DNA from: Apostichopus californicus
Taxonomy: Eukaryota; Echinodermata; Holothuroidea; Aspidochirotida; Stichopodidae
DNA: 28,704 nucleotides
Assembly: GCA_020650975.1 (NCBI GenBank)
Contig: JAIPMN010000891.1
Coordinates: 1-28,704, forward strand
Reading direction: 5' to 3'
Under the pieces are notes generated by a model. The model had not been told where the DNA came from and ran no database searches. It saw only the letters and a list, made by a program, of their open reading frames with translations. Shown one piece after another: positions 21,771 through 28,704 of the stretch (positions are counted from its first letter, which is position 1; each line of letters starts with the position of its first letter). The position numbers and the translations under genes were made by a program.

Positions 21771-21847
21771 GAAAATCGTAATGAGTTGGAAAATCAAGAA
21801 CAGTGAAAAACTTCCAGCCTCCACTGGGATTCGAACCCGGGCCTTCC
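21765..21847 (-). repeat. 5'-truncated tRNA-derived SINE fragment with a perfect B box
   Basis: On the minus strand the fragment starts GAAGGCCCGGGTTCGAATCC and continues through CCAGTGGAGGCTGGAAG to a tail of TATATATC/TATC repeats. GGTTCGAATCC at 21837-21827 matches the RNA polymerase III B-box consensus, and the flanking bases form a T-arm-like stem (four of five pairs). No A box or anticodon arm precedes it; instead there is an A+T-rich microsatellite. It is therefore not a functional tRNA gene but the 3' part of a tRNA-like SINE that ends in a short tandem repeat. Confidence 0.6.
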
Positions 21848-21879
21848 TATATATATTTATATTTATATTTATATATACA

Positions 21880-23104
21880 ATAGAAGTAGAATAAAAGTCC
21901 AGCCACTGACACTTGACAAGAAAAAACTTTTTCTTTTACTTGACCAAAATCAAAAGACAACTCCACTCGTTCTGCACTCAAGCAAAAGTCATCAGGTGCA
22001 CAAGAAACATGCTTCAGTGAAAGGCAAACATCGCTTTCATAATATCTGAAAATTGCGCCTATAATCCTTTCATTGGTGTGAACAAAACCCACAGTACCAC
22101 ATGCTTGTTACGGGTGCATTCTTACATGACTGAAAAAAAATATTAAAACAAGGTAGCACTAACACAAGCATACACACACCGAATCCTAAAGAAAAATCAA
22201 CAAAAAATCATTAATTGCCTCTTGGATGGAACTGAAGAGTAAGTTAAGATGAGAGAGAAAATGCATCGGGTGGGTCTAATACAACAACTGAGATGGTAAT
22301 AGCCATTCAGTGTTAATAATACACATCTGTGTAATGGATCATCAACCACACAACTATAATTACACTCTCTACACAACTATGGAACAGGCCTAGGGAAGTC
22401 ACTTTCACATGAAGGTAAGGTTATGTTTCAAAAAGATCCACAAACTGGAGACAGGCAAATCACAAAGTTTTGGAGAATAACAATCACATATATATATACT
22501 GTAGGTCCTATATGTATGTCATTTTGCAAACTACTGTTGATTCATTGATACACTTGGGTATCTCGATACATACATTTTAAGCAGAAATCTGTGGTTTTGA
22601 TGGCTTTCAAATTGTCATTCACATAATTATGCAACTCGTTTGGTACTAATTAGTTCGGTATGGAGAGGGCAAGCAAAAGGTACGTAAACTGTGGTCAAAA
22701 ATATCTATTTGAAATCAATTAACTTGGACTGTGTATTCAATAAAAGAGTCAATTATGATCAAATTAAAAGCTGTTCGAAGCAGCCCTTTTAAATTGGCAC
22801 CCCCATCTACCACATGTCCCCTAAACTACGACTTTGTAATAAATGAACAAACTAAGACAATTTCCTAAATTTTATCATTAACTAAAACATTTAAGTATTA
22901 AGTAATGAAACATACCATTCTTAACATTTCTTAAATGCAGTATGCATATGCTGAGAACGTCAGAAATCAATGTAAGGTTAAACAAGTGTAAAGTAAAACA
23001 AGGTAAAAATAAGGTAAACAAGGTCAAATGAGTGTAAAACAGGACAAAAAGCCACCACAAAAGTAATGCAATTCTCAACTGATTTAATTTAAATGCTGTA
23101 GAAC
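21880..23104. other. No gene seen
   Basis: A+T-rich intron sequence with a short ATATATATATAC run near 22490 and A-rich AAGGTAAA-type repetition near 22970-23020. Nothing else was recognised. Confidence 0.5.
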
Positions 23105-23420
23105 ATATTACGAATAGATCTCGACGACACTCGAACAAATCCCATAAGGGCCAGTACTTGCTCACAACATTTATTAAGCCCCTGTTGTAAGTTACAATTC
23201 ACAATTACCTAATGATGCAATTTTATTCATGTTTCATCCAAAAGTTGAACAAATTTTCCTTTTTCCCCATTCACTATATAGGCAAGTCAGCCCAACCGCG
23301 GCCAGCTCAAATCCCTTTCCCATTACAGTATGTACATAACTTTTTACGCAATGTCGATTAAAACACTCAAGCTGCAAATGGCCACTTTTGACATTATGCA
23401 TTAAGTAGTTTATTCACAAA
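23105..23420 (+). repeat. Dispersed repeat, second copy
   Basis: This is the partner of 18619-18905, separated from it by about 4.2 kb. It is somewhat longer because of an insertion after ATATTACGAATAGAT (or a deletion in the other copy). No terminal inverted repeats or coding frame were recognised, so the repeat class is open. Confidence 0.75.
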
Positions 23421-24217
23421 CATTGCACGTACAATTAGAACTGAAGCGCTTAGAAAATGATATCATACCACTAGCTGGCGATAATAATCGACTAATCCTC
23501 GCCAAAATTAGCAAGTGCTTCATGTTTGAAATATTTCTTAAAGCAACCGGCAACAAATTGTGATACACAAACTTTATTCTCAAAATATGATCTTTGCATT
23601 ATGCAATGCTGTTTTAACAAACTGTATCCATGATACTCTTTGCAGCTTTTAAAAAGATACACAATTATTAGAATTATTTAGGAGTGTCTTTTTCGACTTT
23701 TAATCTCAGCGCAGCCTCCGAAGCACTGTGCAAGTTAATGTGATAGGCTACTACTTAAACTGTTTTATCAAATGTTTTTTAACCTCACATAAGTTACTTC
23801 TTACATTGTGTTTGACCGCTGTACATTGTTCGAAGGTCTGAATCTGCGCTGTTCACAACATTGATTGTGCAATCAGTTTCTTGGATTCATGCCAAGAATA
23901 TTTGCAAGGGCAACACAGGTGTCCCTGGATATGTTCAGTTTTAATTATGTTGTGTTCATTTGTGTAACACAGCGTCCAGACTGGTGTAATATACTTCAAC
24001 GCGCAACAAAGACTGCTATGTAACGTTAAGTGGCCTGACTGGTCTGTTTACAGATCGTTATTGGTAATTATTTTCAGCACTTGTCTTGTTTCTTTGACCA
24101 GCTAATTGGCATATTGACCACTGGCTATTAATCGCAATCGAAACTGAGGCTTAAGAAATGGGTTTTTTTAGAATAGATTATTAAATCATCAAAAGTAACA
24201 AGAAGTGGCTTTGATGC
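23421..24217. other. No gene seen
   Basis: Intron sequence between the second dispersed repeat copy and the palindrome-rich stretch at 24218. It may include the rest of a transposon whose right end is at 24276, but no left end was found. Confidence 0.45.
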
Positions 24218-24276
24218 TGCCGATATTGCAAAAATCGGCCGATAACGATATCGCAAACGATTATTGGCGCGACACT
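24218..24276. repeat. Palindrome-rich stretch, possible single end of an inverted-repeat transposon
   Basis: GCCGATATTGCAAAAATCGG, then CCGATAACGATATCGCAAACG and a GGCGCGACACT end. It contains nested inverted motifs (CGATAT/ATATCG, ATCGGCCGAT) and stands out by its C+G content from the A+T-rich surroundings. Read on the minus strand it starts AGTGTCGCGCCAATAATCG, a typical look for a DNA transposon terminus, but no convincing partner end was found in the window. Confidence 0.35.
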
Positions 24277-25788
24277 TGAATACTTAACACTACAATCCAG
24301 GTCTAAAAACGTTAACCTTCATTCACAAGGAAATATTGGATTGAAAACGTAGGGTTCACTGTACATTTGCTTTGACTTTGAGAGATTTAGTTCCTTGTTT
24401 GCACTATGTTACCTTTATCAGAGACGCCTATCCAGAGGTATCCTCTCTACTATACAAATGCCCTTCTCTACTGTATATGACCCAGAACAGACAACGTACA
24501 CTATCAAAGAGAAGGTTTTAAATCACAAACAACTTCAGTATGGGGCAAGACTAAAAGGATTCAGATGTCCCCTACATGTATTGAATTACCTGAAGTTCTC
24601 AGTAAACAACTTCAAAACTGAATCAAATATCAGGCCATAAGATTGGAGTTTGATTGAGGAATGGGGAAGGTACCAGACTTTTGACTTTTCTTTGCCTTCT
24701 AAGATTTAATCTGTGCTTCAAAGACATCAAATTATGCATTCATCGTCCAAAAGCACGGTTCTTTAAACTCTGGCAGAAATGAGGATGATATCAAAAGAGC
24801 AAAAAAAAGAATAAACTGACTAAAGAATTCTAACTCCAAACGACAATAGCAATTCAAATAATATACGGAATATACACCATAAATAAAATATGATATGGTT
24901 TACTCTACACAACTACTTGTGTAGTTTCACAATTGCAATTTTCAACAGCATGTAAATAGAGAGGGAATATATTTGTGGTTTACAAACGTTGGATTGCAAT
25001 CATTACATTGAATCAACTTCTCTGAAACAGAGGCGGAGATGTCGGTAAATATTTTTGAAAGACGGCCGCAAAAAAAAACAGAGAGGGGGCCACCTCACAA
25101 AATGAATACCAGGGGAAACCCTGCTGGCCTTAGTTATTCAGTGACTTTTGATACTAAAAGTGTGTCGGGATGGGTGGTGGGAGGACAAGCTTGATCCGCT
25201 CTTGCAGGTTAGCAAAATATAGTGACAAGCAGACTAGCAATGTTTACATTAAGCAGAGTAAGGGAAAAGGTAGACATGCAAATAATTTTCACATTGGAAG
25301 CGTTTACAGAAAATAGATCAAAATTAAACTAAAACTAAGAGGAGGGGAAGGTGACTTTACTGGGAGGCTGCCCAATTTGATATCTGTGTATTGTCCTATT
25401 GGATTTTTTTTAACTCTTTTTTTGACATTTTTGCAAACTTTTAAGTGTGTAAATAGAGTAAACAAAGGAGCTGTGACGGCCAAGAAAAAGTTGTAATTAC
25501 TCCCAGACCCTGTAACTTTAATAGCCAATCAGCGGTTGAGTTTTAAGCCACAGACAATTTTACATAACCAGTACATCTGAACATGAAATTGGGTGGGCAA
25601 AGTCCATATGTTATTGACCTGAGGGAATTTTGAATCTAATGTGAAGTTTGCTTTGTTTTTACTACCTGTTTGAACGCACTTGGCACTGCTATTATACATG
25701 GGCATGAAAAAGAATTGATAGTCAAAAGTCACAGTAGTAATGATGTTGGCTAGCATTTACCATACTTGTAGTGACCTGAGGTATGAAA

Positions 25789-25803
25789 GGGGGGGGGGTG
25801 GGT
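25789..25803. repeat. Poly-G run with (GGGT)n end
   Basis: Ten G followed by TGGGTGGG. It fits a quadruplex pattern. Confidence 0.85.
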
Positions 25804-26084
25804 GGGTAACACTTAGTTTACAGCAAAGGAATGAACCTAACCCGAAGTAAATCAGATTACAACAATGTCGTAATATGTCTTCATTTCTTGAAAGAAACTG
25901 AAATACCTGTGGAGAGCATGATTGTGTTCCTTGACGTATATCGGACTTCATTGTATACAGTACACAAATGTCTGGCTCCTACAAAATCTCAAATGCATGG
26001 GCCCAACAGGCTACCACTTTTCAAACTTTTTCTTGAGCACTGAGTATGGGTCTTGGTTTGTTTCAATGTTAAGTATGATTTAAA

Positions 26085-26106
26085 TATAGAGAGAAAGAGA
26101 GAGAGT
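26085..26106. repeat. (GA)n microsatellite
   Basis: AGAGAGAAAGAGAGAGAG, imperfect by one A. No gene is nearby. Confidence 0.85.
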
Positions 26107-26534
26107 CTTTGTTCAATATTTACCAGCAAATGGCGTGTACTAAATGCATGTTGCACAGTACGACAAGTCAGGACGACAAAAAGTAACTGTTGTATCAGGG
26201 TCCAACTTTGTGCATGGTCAGAAGTTTGTTCTCCTCTGTAGGCTACAGTCTTTTCTACAACCCAAAATCTATGTGTATGTTTGACTTCACTGGTAATTTG
26301 CTAGGTGGTTTGAATGAATAGCCACTTCTAGGCCTAGCACACAGAAGGATAAAAGCATATTCATTATTGAAACATCTCATGTTTTCATACAGGAATGACA
26401 AAATTTGAACCAAATTCAATTTTAGGACAACCAAGAGTACTATACTTCCATAGGCCTAAAGCAAGGCCTAGGCTATGTATTTAACCGGTAACTGGCTGCA
26501 GCTATGCAGATTAAAATTGAGTTCCAAAAACAAA

Positions 26535-26782
26535 GTGGCTATTCTTACGACGAGTCGTAAGAATAATTTCCGATTACGCATGCACAGTTGCTATTTTTAC
26601 AACCAGGAGTACTATTTTTACGACCATGAGTAACAATAATTTCCGGTTAGGGTTAGGATTAGGGCTTAGGGTTACCCCTACTACACGTGCAGTTGCTTTA
26701 TTTACTTTACTGCGCATGAATTCGCCGATGTCGTAAGAATAGTTTATAGATAATTGTTACGACTAGTCGTAAGAATTGCCAC
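26535..26782. mobile_element. 248-bp inverted-repeat element (MITE-like) with palindromic ends
   Basis: The two 31-base ends (26535-26565 and 26752-26782) are inverted repeats matching at 27 of 31 bases, beginning GTGGC. Each end is itself a near-perfect palindrome: TATTCTTACGAC, two bases, GTCGTAAGAATA on the left, and AATTGTTACGAC, TA, GTCGTAAGAATT on the right. A further GTCGTAAGAATA lies inside at 26730-26741, and a decayed copy of the left end follows at about 26609-26648. The centre carries TTAGGG-type units. I see no target-site duplication, so the class is not assigned and the true ends could be slightly different. No coding frame is present. Confidence 0.7.
26647..26674 (+). repeat. 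Short interstitial telomere-like array (TTAGGG-type)
   Basis: Four units can be read in order: TTAGGG, TTAGGA, TTAGGG, then after one C another TTAGGG, followed by TTA. Many animals use TTAGGG as the telomere repeat. Here the array is internal to a small inverted-repeat element, so it is more likely part of that element than a trace of a chromosome end. The G runs could also form a quadruplex. Confidence 0.75.
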
Positions 26783-27437
26783 GGCCTTTCAAAAAAGTAG
26801 TTGGGTTTAAAATTTTACTTTCAACGATGGCTTCTACTAGGTCCTATGTTACAGCCTACAGCTAGGCCTACACAAGAACTGAAGTTACAGCCTGGGGTTT
26901 ATCAGTGCAGTTATGTACTATAACATAGTACTTACTACACATCAACCAACACTAGGCCTATGTTAAGTTACCTCATAGTTATATCACTGTTAGTGTTACA
27001 CAAGTTGGACTAGCTTAGGCCCTTGGACCAATAGCTTACCCTGGGCCAGTGATTACCGCTAAGCTGCTTAGGTGTACTATTATTGTAACTGTTATCTGTT
27101 AATGTTATTGTTATGGTAGGCCTAGACCTCAGCCTATGATTAACCCTGCCAGGTCTTATCTACAATTGGGTTCCAAATAAATTTAAGTCGATGTATGATA
27201 CAAATTACAATGCGATGATGTATTTCTTTGATGAACTTAGGAGTTACATTATGCGGGGCTATTTTTCTTGGGCATTTTGCCAATCCTCACAACTAGCTAG
27301 TACTAGCAGTGTAACTAACTGTAACACTAAGTAACAGTGTAAGGTCATATTCTAACTGGCCTAACTGTTTGGCCTCTGTTAGCCTTGGATGCAACATAAA
27401 ATGCCTAACACGGACAGCGAAATAATGACATATTTAC

Positions 27438-27492
27438 CTGTAATCAATAAATAAATTGCTACAAATGACAACCACAAACGCTCCGCTGTCAT
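27438..27492 (-). CDS. First coding exon: start codon and signal peptide of the Ig-domain gene
   Basis: Reading the minus strand, an ATG at 27492-27490 opens 18 codons, MTAERLWLSFVAIYLLIT, plus one leftover G before a GTAAATA donor. The peptide has a short polar start with R5 and a hydrophobic core from about L6 to I17, as expected of a secretion signal. A TAA lies in frame two codons upstream (TAA AAG ATG), which supports this start. Position -3 is A, a favourable context. The leftover G joins the TT that opens the Ig exon 13.4 kb downstream to give a valine codon, so the frame is kept and cleavage could fall in the following V-S-S-S stretch. The pairing of the two exons is inferred from phase, strand and domain logic. 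An undetected exon between them, or a different gene, cannot be excluded. Confidence 0.6.
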
Positions 27493-28687
27493 CTTTTACA
27501 CGGCTAGATACAGTCCCAACACAAAGAACTGACAATAATCCGAAATTTCCGAGGATCAAAAATGGTCATCTCCGTCCGTCTCTTATTAGCTCGGAATAAC
27601 AAAACAAGTATTTACAGTGTGTGATGGTCAAGCTATTTGGTCAGTACACTGTACTGTAGTTATTGTGTAAGCTAATACAGTTTGCCAGCAATCGGTCATG
27701 TTCATTTCTATGCGAGCAGTTTCCAAAGTAGATCATTCAAAAGGATATAACCAAATTATATCCAATCAAAATTTACATATTTTTACGAAAGTTCATATGC
27801 AGCCTCCAAAAGTACCGCATTATGCATAGTTGTAGCTTGAAATAAGCAAATACCTTCTTTTTCTTTACGATTATTATATATTTAGGTACAAATATACTTC
27901 AAATGTGTTTTTTCGTTACCAGTTTAAAGGGAGTAGAAACAACTGTGGAAGCCATTAACTTTGTACGTAACGTCACTCTTACAATAACAAAGATCCGTTG
28001 GCATTGGTCAATGCATTTTGGACTTCTCCTGACCTGTCCTTCACGTGGATAGGTCGAATGCCTTGACATTGGGCTATTCCAGTATTACCGATTCCTCCCT
28101 CTGATTGGATTTACTATCTCTCTGATGGTCCGTTACCTGATTACGGTGGTAATTTCCAAGTTATGACTTCAAATTTCCCTCAGCAAAGCGATTTTGGCAT
28201 GTAATGTGAAAAGTCGACTACTCACAGCAATGTGTTGTATTCATACATTAGGGAATGTTCACATGTTACATGCCAGTTTGTTTACATTTTGACAATGAGT
28301 GACTTCTGTCACCGCAGAACTACAGCGTAGCTAGATCTTGTGTTGTGATTGTCAACTCATTTGACAATTGGTCTACGTCATACTATTCAAAGCTGACAAT
28401 TTATGAATGAAACGTTGAGAATGCAGAAAACAGCATGAACACTCATGTTTAATCATAGCAGTGTGTGAACATGAATGGAAAGAAAAACATGGTCGTGTAC
28501 GTGTGCGGTAGTACCAAGATGTGAATCATGCAGCATAGTGTGGAAAGGAATAAGTAAGGAATGGTTCCCTGAATGAGCGAAATCATCATTTATCGGAAAG
28601 AATAAGCATAAGATATTGGGTTGGAGAAGTCTGGTAGTAGTTCCATGCCACAGTTGTGACAAACGAATATGTTAATTATCGCTGAAT
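27493..28687 (-). promoter_or_regulatory. Upstream region of the Ig gene, expected to hold 5' UTR and promoter
   Basis: This is the DNA immediately upstream of the candidate first coding exon. No long coding frame is convincing here. A minus-strand GATTGGATATAATTTGG stretch near 27758-27775, about 270 bases upstream of the ATG, combines a reversed CCAAT-like pentamer with an A+T-rich TATA-like run. Another ATTGG lies near 28095-28110. Such short motifs occur by chance often in A+T-rich DNA, so no transcription start is assigned. There is no CpG-rich block, initiator or extended promoter signature that decides the matter. Confidence 0.25.
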
Positions 28688-28704
28688 GGGGGGGGGGGGG
28701 GGGG
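28688..28704. repeat. Poly-G run at the right edge of the window
   Basis: Seventeen G reach the last base. The run may continue beyond the window or mark a contig end where assembly stopped at a homopolymer. Confidence 0.9.

Larger units (their letters stand above)
24277..26328. other. No gene seen
   Basis: It holds poly-G and GA runs and several 60-80 codon frames on both strands (around 24.4, 25.3-25.95 and 25.8-26.2 kb) without domains, splice pairing or codon pattern that would support them. Confidence 0.5.
26329..27124. repeat. Cluster of the palindromic octamer TAGGCCTA
   Basis: TAGGCCTA occurs at 26329, 26451, 26863, 26953 and 27117, with several partial forms (AGGCCTAGG, TAGGCCC) between. 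Only one other exact copy was noticed in the window, at 10865. The cluster lies within 1.2 kb downstream of the first coding exon on the gene's strand. It may reflect a local repeat family or composition; a regulatory role is speculation. Confidence 0.55.
14014..27437 (-). other. Putative first intron of the Ig-domain gene (13,424 bases)
   Basis: On the minus strand this span begins with the donor GTAAATA and ends with a pyrimidine-rich acceptor TTCTTTTCGTCTCTTGCAG. It holds nearly all the recognisable mobile DNA of the window: two hAT-type elements, a SINE fragment, a palindromic inverted-repeat element, duplicated repeats and a minisatellite close to the acceptor. No further exon with a matching domain was recognised inside it. 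A long repeat-filled first intron between the signal-peptide exon and the first Ig exon is common in animal receptor genes. The intron call depends on the exon pairing and is less certain than the Ig exon itself. Confidence 0.55.

Noticed and set aside
25304-25951. Three adjacent minus-strand frames that look like a row of small genes
   Set aside because: They abut only because stops are spaced by chance; none has a start context, domain or splice pairing, and one crosses a poly-G run.
26647-26674. Trace of a former chromosome end
   Set aside because: The telomere-like units are few, degenerate and enclosed by an inverted-repeat element, so mobile-element origin is simpler.

Overview
This window looks like nuclear DNA from an animal, most likely a marine invertebrate. 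It is A+T-rich, has no operon-like packing, contains intron-type splice signals, and is full of microsatellites, short inverted-repeat transposons and old dispersed repeats. A TTAGGG-type interstitial array and the general repeat style would fit a deuterostome such as an echinoderm. That placement is inference, since nothing here identifies the species.

The one gene I can support runs on the minus strand and is incomplete. A 55-base coding exon (27492 down to 27438) encodes a start methionine and a signal-peptide-like stretch. A 13.4 kb intron (27437 to 14014) follows. A 288-base exon (14013 to 13726) then encodes a complete I-set-like immunoglobulin domain. The exon phases fit: one base, G, is left over at the end of the first exon, and two bases, TT, open the second. 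The Ig exon is a symmetric phase 1-1 module ending in a strong GTAAGT donor, so the rest of the protein must be encoded to the left. I could not find that continuation in the remaining 13.7 kb. The product is probably a secreted or cell-surface Ig-superfamily protein; the orthologue cannot be named from one domain.

Region by region. Positions 1-3045 are non-coding, with homopolymer, T-rich and G-rich tracts. Positions 3046-3410 hold a coding-like segment with frame changes, possibly a terminal exon or pseudogene fragment. Positions 3411-13700 are mostly featureless, with microsatellite-linked short repeats near 7.7 and 9.8 kb and a small hairpin at 13.26 kb. The Ig exon follows, and just upstream of its acceptor lies a 46-bp minisatellite (14061-14285). 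The big intron is a store of mobile DNA: a diverged repeat dimer (14.5-14.8 kb), two hAT-type non-autonomous transposons lying almost end to end (15902-17035 and 17057-17556) with readable target-site duplications, a diverged about 440-bp tandem duplication (19.36-20.19 kb), a dispersed repeat pair (18.6 and 23.1 kb), a tRNA-derived SINE fragment (21.8 kb) and a 248-bp inverted-repeat element carrying telomere-like units (26535-26782). The last 1.2 kb should contain the 5' UTR and promoter of the Ig gene. The window ends in a run of 17 G.

I found no CRISPR array, complete tRNA or rRNA gene, bacterial-type operon or convincing novel multi-gene system. Most open frames of 60-133 codons look like chance in A+T-rich DNA.
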